Below, in pieces: positions 8,263-16,531 of a stretch of DNA of 27,858 bases. The DNA comes from CAYSDH01 sp964429805. Lineage in GTDB: Bacteria; Bacteroidota; Bacteroidia; Flavobacteriales_D; JABDKJ01. How positions within the stretch are numbered: position 1 is the stretch's first letter; each line of letters opens with the position of its first letter. The position numbers and the translations under genes are program-made. Location of the stretch: the NCBI GenBank assembly GCA_964429805.1, contig CAYSDH010000041.1, positions 1 through 27,858 of the forward strand. Direction: 5' to 3'. The notes under the pieces were generated by a model. That model saw nothing but the letters and a program-made list of their open reading frames with translations. It had not been told where the DNA came from and did no database searches.

Positions 8263-9960
8263 ATGAATAGATTATACATAGCCTCTACTTTCCTACTCTT
8301 AATCTTGTTGCTCTCTTGTAATTCAGAAAACAGCAACGAAAAAGTCATTGACTTAAGCGACAAATATGGTGGTGTCTTTAGCACCAACTTATTTGAAGAC
8401 TTCGAGTCTCTATTTCCACCCAAAACGTATGAGAAGATTTCTTCTCAAATCGGTGCTCATGTCTATGAGTCTTTGGTCAAATACGAAGGGAGAGATCGGC
8501 ATATAAGTCCGTCACTCGCTGAGTCTTGGACTGTAAATGATGACGCCACCATCTATTCGTTCAAAATCAGGAAAGGAGTAACCTTTCATGATAACAAGTG
8601 CTTTAAAGATGGGAAAGGAAGAGAACTGACCACAGATGATGTAATCTATTGCTTGAAACGACTCTGTACTGATTATGAGTCTAACAAGAACTCAGGTCTG
8701 CTTGTCGACCAAGTCAGAGGCGCACAAGAGTATTTTGCCAATTCCAAATCAGGTGAGGAAATAGAACTGCCCGGACTACGGGCGGAAGGAGACGTGGTCT
8801 TCATAGAGCTAAATGCGCCAAATAGAGAGTTTATTCACGCCATGGCTCACTACGGAGCGAGCATCTATCCGCGTGAAATGGTAGACTTCTACACCCAAAC
8901 CGATGAGTTAGACAGTCAGCTGATTGGCACAGGACCCTTCAGACTGAAACTCATGAATAGACAAAATGTGGTCATTCTAGAGCGAAATCAGAAGTACTGG
9001 GGTGTTGCAGAAAATGGTGACAAGCTACCTTATCTAGATGGTGTGAAAATCACTTTTGAAAAGAGTGCTAAGGTCGTAGAAAGTGCGCTAAAAAATGGCT
9101 CAGTGCATATAGTGGTTAATGCCGATATGCAAGAAGGTGGAGGCTCGCTCAACGACATTGTTAAGCTAAATTCTTCTAACTACATATCAAGTAGTGATTT
9201 AGATTTTGAGGTGGTGTATTGCGGTTTCCTAAATAACGAAGCTCCTTTTGATGACGAGCGCGTTAGGCAAGCGTTTAATTACGCCATTGACAGAAAAGTA
9301 ATTGCCGATGTTGTGCTCAATGGCAGCGCGTATCCGGGCATATACGGCATTGTGCCTCCAGCGTTTAAAAACTATCCGGTGTCTGAAATTAATGGCTACG
9401 AGAAGAACATTGAGAAAGCCAAAGAGCTACTGAGCGAAAGTGGATTTCCTGATGGACAGGACTTCCCGATTATAACTCTGCAGATTCAAAATCAATTTAA
9501 AGATGTGATTGTTGCTCAAGAAATTCAGAAGCAACTGCTAGAAAACATCAACGTCTCGGTATCCATCAGCACCTTTGACAAGAGCAAACACTACGAGCGC
9601 ATTGAGGCAAAAAAAGTCAAGTTCTGGTTAGACACATGGACCGCAGATTTCCTTTCTCCTCAAAACTTTTTGAGCTTGATGATTTCTCAAAATACACCTG
9701 AGGCCTCAGGTTCGTATCTCAATACGTATCGTTATCAGAATCCAGACTTTGACAAGTTAGTCAGTTCGGCAGTGAACGAAAAGAATGAACAAGCACGCAT
9801 GGAGCTATACTCTCAAGCCGACAACCTCATGATGAGCCAAGCTGGAATAATGCCTGTCTATTATGAGAAAACACTGATCATATCAAAGTCTGACTTACGA
9901 GAGGTCATGCCACCAGTAGGTGGTCGCTACGACCTGAGAAACGTCTATATCAAGAAGTAA
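8263..9960 (+). CDS. ABC peptide transporter substrate-binding lipoprotein (SBP family 5)
   Basis: Extracytoplasmic solute-binding protein of the OppA/DppA/YejA family (565 residues). The N-terminus is a lipoprotein signal ending in LLLSC, with the lipidated cysteine at C19. Family 5 hallmarks are present: YESLVKYEG followed by PSLAESWTVNDDATIYSFKIRKGVTFHD (pieces between about 65 and 110), then GTGPFRLKL, NQKYWG, and the DDERVRQAFNYAIDRK stretch around 325-345. In Bacteroidota such a lipoprotein would be anchored in the inner membrane or face the periplasm from the outer membrane. It heads a run of four same-strand genes ending with a double ATPase, but no permease genes are present. The ligand is probably a peptide, though nickel, heme or murein peptides are also bound by this family. 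Confidence 0.9.
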   Translation: MNRLYIASTFLLLILLLSCNSENSNEKVIDLSDKYGGVFSTNLFEDFESLFPPKTYEKISSQIGAHVYESLVKYEGRDRHISPSLAESWTVNDDATIYSFKIRKGVTFHDNKCFKDGKGRELTTDDVIYCLKRLCTDYESNKNSGLLVDQVRGAQEYFANSKSGEEIELPGLRAEGDVVFIELNAPNREFIHAMAHYGASIYPREMVDFYTQTDELDSQLIGTGPFRLKLMNRQNVVILERNQKYWGVAENGDKLPYLDGVKITFEKSAKVVESALKNGSVHIVVNADMQEGGGSLNDIVKLNSSNYISSSDLDFEVVYCGFLNNEAPFDDERVRQAFNYAIDRKVIADVVLNGSAYPGIYGIVPPAFKNYPVSEINGYEKNIEKAKELLSESGFPDGQDFPIITLQIQNQFKDVIVAQEIQKQLLENINVSVSISTFDKSKHYERIEAKKVKFWLDTWTADFLSPQNFLSLMISQNTPEASGSYLNTYRYQNPDFDKLVSSAVNEKNEQARMELYSQADNLMMSQAGIMPVYYEKTLIISKSDLREVMPPVGGRYDLRNVYIKK

Positions 9961-9971
9961 GTTTTATTCAT

Positions 9972-10001
9972 TGTGTCTGTTCATAATAAAAGAACGACAC
10001 A
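9972..10001. other. Bulged 10-bp inverted repeat between SBP and OmpA genes
   Basis: TGTGTC (9972-9977), one bulged T, GTTC (9979-9982), a nine-base AT loop, then GAAC and GACACA (9992-10001) form a 10-bp stem with a single bulge. No T-run follows on the plus strand. It could be an mRNA stability or attenuation hairpin separating the SBP message from the downstream genes, or a dyad operator. Confidence 0.45.
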
Positions 10002-10052
10002 TGCTTCTCAATGAGCTATCCTTTAAACTTTGTAGGGTAAAATCACGAAGAG

Positions 10053-11021
10053 ATGAATAAGATTGCCCAACTCGCACTACTGCTACTCATATTTGCCACC
10101 TCATGTGTGCCTGGTAGACGATTTCAAGAAGTGGAGGCCGAAGCAAAAAAATGTGCTGAAGAACGAGAGATTCTCAGCAATCAAAATGCGGACCTCACTA
10201 GTGCCCTTGACGAAAGCAAGTCTGACTATGAAGTGCTACTTAAAGGAGTAGATAAGCTCAAGAGTGATACCACTCTACTCGGCTCTTCGCTCAGAAGAAT
10301 GACTAGGCAGTATGACAAAATCAATGAGTTAAATGAACAACTGATGCGCAAGCAATCTGACCTCATGTCAAGCACTGAGTCAGAGAAAAAAGAACTGCTC
10401 AATGCACTCATAGGCGTGCAATCTGACCTGCAAGATCAAGAAGCACTACTCGGTGACTTAGAGCGCGCCCTCAACGAAAAAAGCAATGACCTCAAGCTCA
10501 GAGAAGAGCGAGTGAATGAGTTAGAAAGCCTGCTTGCTAGCAAAGATGCTGCGGTCAATGAACTCAAAAACAGAGTCTCTAATGCACTACTTAACTTCAA
10601 AGACAAAGGGCTTACCGTAGAGGAAAGAGATGGGCGCGTGTATGTATCTCTTGAAGCCAAACTTCTGTTTGCATCGGGGAGCACATCAGTGAGTGCAGAA
10701 GGATCAAAAGCGCTTATAAAACTCGCTCAAGCGATAGAAAACCAAAATGACATTGGTATCATGGTCGAGGGCCACACGGACTCTGACAAGATACTCGGTA
10801 ACAGTGCCAGCTACAAAGACAACTGGGATTTGAGTGTGTTGCGCGCCACCTCTGTAGTGCGCATCATGCAAGACAATAGCTCCATAGACCCCACTATATT
10901 GACCGCTTCAGGTCGTAGCGAGTTTTTACCAATCGACCCTGACGACAAGGCAAAAAACAGGCGTATAGAAATCATCCTCACTCCTGACCTCGATGAACTA
11001 TTTAAACTCATAGAAAACTGA
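10053..11021 (+). CDS. OmpA-family lipoprotein with coiled coil
   Basis: The 322-residue protein has a lipoprotein signal (FATSC, lipidated C18), then a long heptad-rich helical region from about 25 to 180 that should form a coiled coil, then an OmpA/MotB-type peptidoglycan-binding domain from about 195 to 312. The domain shows LLFASGSTSVSAEG, VEGHTDSD (238-245), and the diaminopimelate-binding residues D259 and R264 in NWDLSVLRA and R303-R304 in KNRRIEI. It would tether a membrane to the cell wall, with the coiled coil acting as a spacer. It follows the SBP gene after 92 bases and its stop codon overlaps the apparent start of the next lipoprotein gene, so it is transcribed with it. Its specific role is not known. 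Confidence 0.88.
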   Translation: MNKIAQLALLLLIFATSCVPGRRFQEVEAEAKKCAEEREILSNQNADLTSALDESKSDYEVLLKGVDKLKSDTTLLGSSLRRMTRQYDKINELNEQLMRKQSDLMSSTESEKKELLNALIGVQSDLQDQEALLGDLERALNEKSNDLKLREERVNELESLLASKDAAVNELKNRVSNALLNFKDKGLTVEERDGRVYVSLEAKLLFASGSTSVSAEGSKALIKLAQAIENQNDIGIMVEGHTDSDKILGNSASYKDNWDLSVLRATSVVRIMQDNSSIDPTILTASGRSEFLPIDPDDKAKNRRIEIILTPDLDELFKLIEN

Positions 11022-11554
11022 GTATTCGAAAAGCAATATGGACACTGTGCCTGCTAGGCATCATCTCCTACTCTTCATGCACGAGTGAAGCAGGAGACAC
11101 AGAGGCTGCAAACATCCACTGGATGGATGAACTGTACACTGGTGAGCTGATCATAGGCACTGGCATAGGAGACGACCTCGAAGCCGTAATCAAATCAAAA
11201 GGGGAGCCAGACAAAAGAGAACATGACGAGTTAATCTATCACGGACGGTTCTCCAATGGTTTGGAATACGTTCATTTTGTCAACATGGACGATGGCGAGG
11301 TGTTTGAAATCACCGTTGACATGATGAGCAAGAATGACTCGATTAACGATGCGCTGTTTGACCAACTAGTCGCTGCCATGGACGAGCGATATCAAAAAAG
11401 TAGACCAGCAGATGGTTTTGCTACTTGGAAAGCTCCGTCACCCTCTGGAAAGCTCGTTGAAGTGTCGCTTGTTGATGAGTCGATGGAAATAGGCTCGCCA
11501 ATGATTATGCTCAACTATCTGGAGAACTATGAACGAACCTTTACCGAAGACTGA
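11018..11554 (+). CDS. Small lipoprotein with non-ATG start, unrecognised
   Basis: No family recognised. The first ATG in this frame is at 11123, but the frame is open back to 11006. The upstream codons encode IRKAIWTLCLLGIISYSSC, a textbook lipoprotein signal with its lipidated cysteine codon at 11078. No ATG, GTG or TTG precedes it in frame. The candidates are CTG at 11018 (inside CTGA, overlapping the OmpA stop; 178 residues, MSIRKAIW) or ATT at 11024 (176 residues, MRKAIW). I give the CTG. The mature part is acidic, with GDDLEAVIKSKGEPDKRE and a LEYVHFVNMDDGEVFEITVD strand pair. It overlaps the following ATPase gene by 26 bases. A sequencing error that hides an ATG is the main alternative explanation for the start. 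Confidence 0.72.
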   Translation: MSIRKAIWTLCLLGIISYSSCTSEAGDTEAANIHWMDELYTGELIIGTGIGDDLEAVIKSKGEPDKREHDELIYHGRFSNGLEYVHFVNMDDGEVFEITVDMMSKNDSINDALFDQLVAAMDERYQKSRPADGFATWKAPSPSGKLVEVSLVDESMEIGSPMIMLNYLENYERTFTED

Positions 11555-13238
11555 ATCTCTTCTTGTAGTTACTGGGCTCAACGCCTCATTTGGACAAGGA
11601 GAACAGCGCACCGAAGTTTTACAAGACATCACCTTCTCAGTACCTAAGGGAAAAACAATTGGTGTAGTGGGCGAGTCAGGTTCAGGAAAATCTGTCACCT
11701 CACTGTCTATCATGCGCCTGATAGACAGTCCACCAATACAATACGAGTCTGGCGAAATCCTGTTTTCTCAAGAACGCATAGACCTGCTCAATAGCGATGA
11801 GCGCTATCTCTCTGACTTGAGGGGTAAACGCATCGCAATGATATTTCAAGAGCCCATGAGCTCGCTTAACCCTGTGCATAGGTGCGGGGCTCAAGTGGCT
11901 GAGGTCATGGCTCAACACTTAGACTTGACACGAGCAGAAAGAAAAGCACGGGTACTTGAACTGTTTGACGAAGTCAGTCTGCCACAGCCAGAGCGCATAT
12001 GGAGTTCATATCCTCATCAGTTGAGTGGTGGCCAAAAGCAACGCGTGATGATTGCCATGGCCATGTCATGCGAACCCCAATTACTAATCTGTGATGAGCC
12101 CACCACGGCACTAGATGTGAGTGTACAACGTGGCATTCTCGACTTGCTGCATCAACTGCAGAAAAAGAATGGCATGTCCATGATTTTCATCAGTCATGAT
12201 TTAGGCGTAGTGGCTCATATTTCTGATGAGATTCTCGTCATGCGCCAAGGCCGCCTGGTTGAAAAAGGAACTTCAGAACAGATTCTGAACAGTCCAAATC
12301 ATGAATACACTCGCGGCTTACTCACCTGCCGACCACCTGCGAAAAGTAGACCGTTAAGGCTGCCTACGGTAGAGCAGTTTACCAGCGGAGCGCAGATAGA
12401 CCTTAGTCAAGAGTCACAGCAAGAGCGAGCTGATAGGCATGAGCACATGTACGCTCAAGAGCCACTCATACAGGTCAACGAACTGAACACTTGGTACCCT
12501 ATCAAAAAAGGGATATTACAACGCACCACAGATTTTGTAAAAGCAGTAAACGGAGTAAGCTTCAACATATATAAGGGCGAGACCTTAGGACTTGTTGGAG
12601 AGTCGGGCTGCGGAAAATCTACGCTTGGAAGAACCCTCGTTGGCCTTGAAAAAAGTACTGGTGGCAGTATCTCATATCTCGGAATTGACCTGAACAGTTT
12701 GACGAGAGAACAGCGAAAAGAATATCGCAGAAAGGTGCAAATCATCTTTCAAGACCCCTTCTCTTCGCTCAACCCACGTGTGAGAATTGGTGAAGCAATT
12801 AGCGAACCCATGCGTGTACATGGCTTGTATAAAAACACTGCGGAACGGATGGAGGTCAGCGCCCAACTCCTGGAAAGAGTGGGCTTAAAAGCTGATAATT
12901 TAAATCGTTTTCCTCATGAATTTAGTGGTGGTCAGCGCCAGCGGGTGAGCATTGCCCGCACACTCGCGTTAAAGCCTGAAGTGGTGATCTGTGACGAGTC
13001 TGTCTCAGCACTTGACGTGTCTGTGCAAGCGCAGGTGCTCAACTTGCTCAATGACCTCAAAGAAGAATTAGGCTTGACCTTTTTGTTTATCTCACATGAC
13101 CTCTCCGTAGTGAAATACATGAGTGACCGTGTAATGGTGATGAATAAGGGATTAATTGAAGAGCTTCAAGAAGCGGATGCACTTTACAGCGCCCCAAAGA
13201 GCACGTATGCTGAATCTTTGATCAGTGCTACTTTCTGA
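11529..13238 (+). CDS. Fused double-ATPase of an oligopeptide-type ABC importer
   Basis: Two complete nucleotide-binding domains in one 569-residue chain, like YejF or GsiA (equivalent to OppD plus OppF). Domain 1: Walker A GESGSGKS (48-55), signature LSGGQ (165-169), Walker B LLICDEP (185-191), switch H223. Domain 2: Walker A GESGCGKS (357-364), signature FSGGQ (465-469), Walker B VVICDES (485-491), switch H523. Each is followed by an oligopeptide-transporter type C-terminal extension (HEYTRGLLTCRP, and STYAESLISATF at the end). It hydrolyses ATP to power import through two permeases that are not encoded in this window. The start at 11529 overlaps the preceding lipoprotein gene by 26 bases; no later Met lies before the first domain. 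It ends 2 bases from the convergent DAHP synthase gene. Confidence 0.93.
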   Translation: MNEPLPKTESLLVVTGLNASFGQGEQRTEVLQDITFSVPKGKTIGVVGESGSGKSVTSLSIMRLIDSPPIQYESGEILFSQERIDLLNSDERYLSDLRGKRIAMIFQEPMSSLNPVHRCGAQVAEVMAQHLDLTRAERKARVLELFDEVSLPQPERIWSSYPHQLSGGQKQRVMIAMAMSCEPQLLICDEPTTALDVSVQRGILDLLHQLQKKNGMSMIFISHDLGVVAHISDEILVMRQGRLVEKGTSEQILNSPNHEYTRGLLTCRPPAKSRPLRLPTVEQFTSGAQIDLSQESQQERADRHEHMYAQEPLIQVNELNTWYPIKKGILQRTTDFVKAVNGVSFNIYKGETLGLVGESGCGKSTLGRTLVGLEKSTGGSISYLGIDLNSLTREQRKEYRRKVQIIFQDPFSSLNPRVRIGEAISEPMRVHGLYKNTAERMEVSAQLLERVGLKADNLNRFPHEFSGGQRQRVSIARTLALKPEVVICDESVSALDVSVQAQVLNLLNDLKEELGLTFLFISHDLSVVKYMSDRVMVMNKGLIEELQEADALYSAPKSTYAESLISATF

Positions 13239-13240
13239 GT

Positions 13241-14338
13241 CTAAGAAGTCTTGTCATTCATCACACGCTCTTGTATGTCGATAGACTGCTCGTGAATGAG
13301 CTGACCCAACTTGGTGATGAAGTCTTGCTCTAGCCCCATGGTTTTTCCCCACTCTTCATATTGGCTATAAATCTGTCGCCAGCGCTCTACTTGAAATGGC
13401 GTAATACCCATTGTCTTTTTGTGCGACCCAATTTCTTCCACCACTTTCATGCGCTCAGAAAGCGTGCGTATGAGTGACTCGTCAATGTCATTAATCTTAC
13501 TTCTCAGCTTGGCCAACTCACTGCGATAAGCAGGGTCATCTGTTCCCTCTTCTCTTATCTCCAGGTTGTCTATGATCTCAATAAGTTGAGCCGGGGTTAC
13601 TTGCTGCTTGGCATCACTAAGCGCCACCGTAGGGTCCACATGAGTCTCAATGAGCAGACCTGACATGCTCAGGTCCATGGCGCGCTGTGCGATTTGCGGA
13701 ATCAGTTTTGGGTCGCCAGATATGTGGCTGACATCGCAAATGATGGGCAACTCAGGAAACTGTCTTCTTAGCTCAATGGTCATGTCCCAGTTCGGCAGAT
13801 TGCGATACGGAAAGTTGTTGTGGTACTGAAAGCCTCGGTGTATGACACCCAGTTTTTTTATCCCCGCACCGGCTATTCGCTCTATGGCTCCAATCCATAA
13901 CATGAGGTCAGGATGGATGGGGTTTTTTACAAAGACTGGCACATCCACGCCATTGAGACTATCAGCAATCTCTTGCACAGAAAAAGGGTTGACTGTCGTA
14001 CGTGCTCCAATCCAAAACACGTCTATACCAGCCTCTAAACAGGCCTCGACATGTTGCGCATTTGCCACTTCGGTAGCCGTCATAAAGCCATAGGTCTCTT
14101 TGACTTCTTTGAGCCATTCGAGCCCCATGTCTCCTATTCCCTCAAAAGAACCTGGACGTGTTCGCGGTTTCCAAATACCTGCTCTGAATATCACCTTGCG
14201 GTTCATCTTCGCAATGCCCGCAGCGGTGCTCATCACTTGCTCACGCGATTCTGCGCTACATGGTCCAACAATAAAAATTGGGCTCTCGGCCTCGCACCAC
14301 TCTTGAATGGGCTCTATGGGTAGGTTTGAGCTGTTCAT
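13241..14338 (-). CDS. Bifunctional DAHP synthase / chorismate mutase
   Basis: Cytoplasmic enzyme that performs the first step of aromatic amino-acid synthesis (PEP plus erythrose 4-phosphate to DAHP) and also converts chorismate to prephenate. From the ATG at 14338 it has 365 residues. The type I-beta DAHP synthase barrel spans about 1-260, with GPCSAES (25-31, metal cysteine C27), KPRTRPGSFEG (57-67), GARTTVNPF (111-119), H167-R168-G169 and CDVSHISGD (201-209). An AroQ-type chorismate mutase helix bundle follows at about 268-365 (LRSKINDIDESLIRTLSERM). In Bacillus the mutase is N-terminal; here it is C-terminal, as usual in Bacteroidota. The frame stays open 60 codons further upstream, but that part is antisense to the next gene and has no family similarity, so I reject it. 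The mutase probably gives feedback control. Confidence 0.93.
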   Translation of the reverse strand: MNSSNLPIEPIQEWCEAESPIFIVGPCSAESREQVMSTAAGIAKMNRKVIFRAGIWKPRTRPGSFEGIGDMGLEWLKEVKETYGFMTATEVANAQHVEACLEAGIDVFWIGARTTVNPFSVQEIADSLNGVDVPVFVKNPIHPDLMLWIGAIERIAGAGIKKLGVIHRGFQYHNNFPYRNLPNWDMTIELRRQFPELPIICDVSHISGDPKLIPQIAQRAMDLSMSGLLIETHVDPTVALSDAKQQVTPAQLIEIIDNLEIREEGTDDPAYRSELAKLRSKINDIDESLIRTLSERMKVVEEIGSHKKTMGITPFQVERWRQIYSQYEEWGKTMGLEQDFITKLGQLIHEQSIDIQERVMNDKTS

Positions 14339-14365
14339 AATAAGACAAAGGAACTCATAGTTTAA

Positions 14366-14373
14366 TACTTTCG
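14366..14373 (+). promoter_or_regulatory. -7 box TACTTTCG before head-GIN lipoprotein
   Basis: TACTTTCG fits the TAnnTTCG form. It ends one base before the ATG at 14375 and seven before the ATG at 14381, so transcription starting about 7 bases later would favour translation from 14381. No convincing TTG lies upstream. Confidence 0.35.
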
Positions 14374-14380
14374 TATGCAA

Positions 14381-15121
14381 ATGCTTCGCAACTTCATATT
14401 CATTGCACTTCTGTTTAGCACATTCTCCTGCAAAAAAGCAGAAGACAGAGCCTGCGCCAAATCCGTTGGAGATTACGTGACTGAAGAAAGAAGCCTTGCT
14501 CCATTCAGCGCACTTCAATTATTTGACGGCATTCATTATCAATTGGTGCAAGACTCACTGAGCAAGGTGGTCATACACTGCGGAGAGAATCTCATCAACT
14601 TTATAGAGACAGATGTTGAGAATGAAACGCTGACCATTACTGATCAAAACAAGTGCGTGTGGTTAAGGGAATTGCCTGTCGACATTCGTGTAGAAATACA
14701 TTACAGCACATTGGACTATGTCTACAACGAGAGTCATGGACTGACAGAGACCATAGGCACACACGTAGGCGAAGAGTTGACTTGGGAAAACTGGCATGTC
14801 AGTGGCAAGACAAAACTGACCACTGAGCTTGAAGAGTGTACGCTCAGAATAAGTGCGGGGGCATCTGAATTAGATATTGATGGCGCGGTACAAAGCCTGT
14901 GGGCAACTCAGTCAGGCCAAGGCCGAATTTTAGCACAAAAAGTAACCCCAACATATTGCTGGGCAGATAATAAGGGCACGGCCGACATGAGAATCAACAT
15001 CGCTCAAGACGGGCAATTAGACTACATCATAGACTCATACGGAAACATCATATACTCTGGTGAGCCAAGTACAATTCAAGAAATTGATATGAATGGAAGT
15101 GGCGTCTTAATTGCAGATTAA
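14381..15121 (+). CDS. Head-GIN (DUF2807) domain lipoprotein
   Basis: The 246-residue lipoprotein (start at 14381; 248 if from 14375) has a signal ending in FSTFSC, then KKAEDRA. The mature region resembles the DUF2807 or putative auto-transporter adhesin head-GIN domain of Bacteroidota: a strand APFSALQLFDGIHYQLVQDS, then KVVIHCGENLINFIETDVENETLTI, followed by short right-handed-helix-like repeats (LRISAGASELDIDG, ADMRINIAQDGQLDYIIDSYGN, IDMNGSGVLIAD). The family's role is not established; it is usually a single envelope protein. I choose 14381 because a TACTTTCG promoter box ends just before 14375. It is divergent from the DAHP synthase gene across about 42 bases and ends 3 bases before the convergent glycosyltransferase. 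Confidence 0.82.
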   Translation: MLRNFIFIALLFSTFSCKKAEDRACAKSVGDYVTEERSLAPFSALQLFDGIHYQLVQDSLSKVVIHCGENLINFIETDVENETLTITDQNKCVWLRELPVDIRVEIHYSTLDYVYNESHGLTETIGTHVGEELTWENWHVSGKTKLTTELEECTLRISAGASELDIDGAVQSLWATQSGQGRILAQKVTPTYCWADNKGTADMRINIAQDGQLDYIIDSYGNIIYSGEPSTIQEIDMNGSGVLIAD

Positions 15122-15124
15122 GAC

Positions 15125-16531
15125 TCAGTGTGCTTGATATATTCTGACTTGATACGGAGCCCCCATATACATCACATCTTGCGGACCATTCTCCTCTCTT
15201 ATCAGCGTCAATTCTGAAAGGGCCGCGACTTCTTCGAGTGCTATGCCTCCCTCAGTGCGCATGAAGTGTGACTCCCATACGACAATGTCATTACGGCCTG
15301 TGCGCACTTCTTTTTTCAAGTCATCCGCACTCCATATCATGACAGACTTGCTCTGGTCATACGGATCAATTCCCAATTGATAAGTCACCCAAGGGTCGAG
15401 ATATAAAATGCGTTGACCATCTTTAATCTCTATACCATCAAGAGCCTTCGTGATGCGCTCTACCCTCATGTCTTGTTGGTGAGGCAGGTCCAATCTTGCC
15501 CATAGCGTATGAACCATCAGCACGGCAAAGACAAGCGTAAGTCCGTAACTCAAGTACTTTCTTGAGTCTGTTTTTTCAATTAAAAAAGTCCACCCTCGCA
15601 TAGAGATTAGCGCAGCTAGCGGTGTGACAGTGGCAATTACTCTAATCAAACCCATGGACCCTTTGATGCCTTTCCACCACAAAAAAGAGTGCGTCAAGAA
15701 AACCAGAAAAAAGCCTCCGATAATCAATACAGAAAAAGCAAGTTCATCTGTGTCCGCACTTTTCCTGATGTCTGTCTTCAGCGCATAAACCAGAAGTGAG
15801 CAGATAAGAATAATCGCAGCCGGAATACCAATGATTGATTTCATGGAAGCAAAGAATTTCATGAATTCACCACTCCCGTATATACTTCCATTTGGATCAT
15901 ATGGGTCTGCATGGATAAACCACAAGGGGTCTTGAAACACGATGAATGTGCAGACCCCATAGACGAGCAGTCCAACCAAAAGTAATGGCGTAGACTTCCA
16001 CTCTTTGAGCAGCAGATACAGGCCCACCAAGGGCAACAAAACCAGTGCCTCAGGTCTGGACAATAAACTAAAACCAAAAATGAGCGCACCTAGCGCGTAT
16101 TTCTTCTGAGTAAAAGACCAGATAGTGCCGAGATATAATGTGGCAAATAAGACCTCTGTCATTCCCGCGAGAACCATGCGCGCATAGACTGGCGCGCAAA
16201 ACATAATCAGTATACCAAACCAAATCCCTCTGCACTTATAATGGCGACAGACCTTATAAAAAAACCACGAAGAGAGTAGGAAGAGTATGATGTTAAAAGA
16301 GACCATTCCTGCATATCCAAATTGGGCAAATGCCGAGCTCAGGGTGGTAAACAATGGCTTGCCCCATTGATGCAGAAATAACTCATGATGAGACCATGAC
16401 CACTTTGAAATCTGGAAGTGAGCCACTCCGTCTCCCGTCTCGTATAGGCCGGGAGAGATGGCAAATGCCACCATGGAGAATATGGCACATACCAAGGCAA
16501 CGAGCACTGCCGGCAGACCGTGCTTATTCAT
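15125..16531 (-). CDS. GT-C type integral membrane glycosyltransferase
   Basis: The 468-residue protein has about ten hydrophobic membrane segments. The first loop after helix 1 has the GT-C signature region: E31-T-G-D-G-V-A-H (catalytic aspartate D34 likely) and HQWGKPLFTT (54-63), as in the PMT/GT39 or mannosyltransferase group, which use lipid-linked sugar phosphates. The C-terminal roughly 90 residues are soluble and extracytoplasmic. I start at the ATG at 16531 because it overlaps the stop of the preceding glycosyltransferase gene by eight bases (ATGAATAA), a coupling arrangement; an ATG at 16543 adds four residues. Paired with a family 2 transferase that could make the polyprenyl-phosphate sugar donor. 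The acceptor is unknown (surface protein or polysaccharide). Confidence 0.78.
   Translation of the reverse strand: MNKHGLPAVLVALVCAIFSMVAFAISPGLYETGDGVAHFQISKWSWSHHELFLHQWGKPLFTTLSSAFAQFGYAGMVSFNIILFLLSSWFFYKVCRHYKCRGIWFGILIMFCAPVYARMVLAGMTEVLFATLYLGTIWSFTQKKYALGALIFGFSLLSRPEALVLLPLVGLYLLLKEWKSTPLLLVGLLVYGVCTFIVFQDPLWFIHADPYDPNGSIYGSGEFMKFFASMKSIIGIPAAIILICSLLVYALKTDIRKSADTDELAFSVLIIGGFFLVFLTHSFLWWKGIKGSMGLIRVIATVTPLAALISMRGWTFLIEKTDSRKYLSYGLTLVFAVLMVHTLWARLDLPHQQDMRVERITKALDGIEIKDGQRILYLDPWVTYQLGIDPYDQSKSVMIWSADDLKKEVRTGRNDIVVWESHFMRTEGGIALEEVAALSELTLIREENGPQDVMYMGAPYQVRIYQAH

Noticed and set aside
14339..14518. 60-residue N-terminal extension of the DAHP synthase frame
   Set aside because: It is antisense to the head-GIN lipoprotein gene, has no family similarity, and the ATG at 14338 gives the usual family start.
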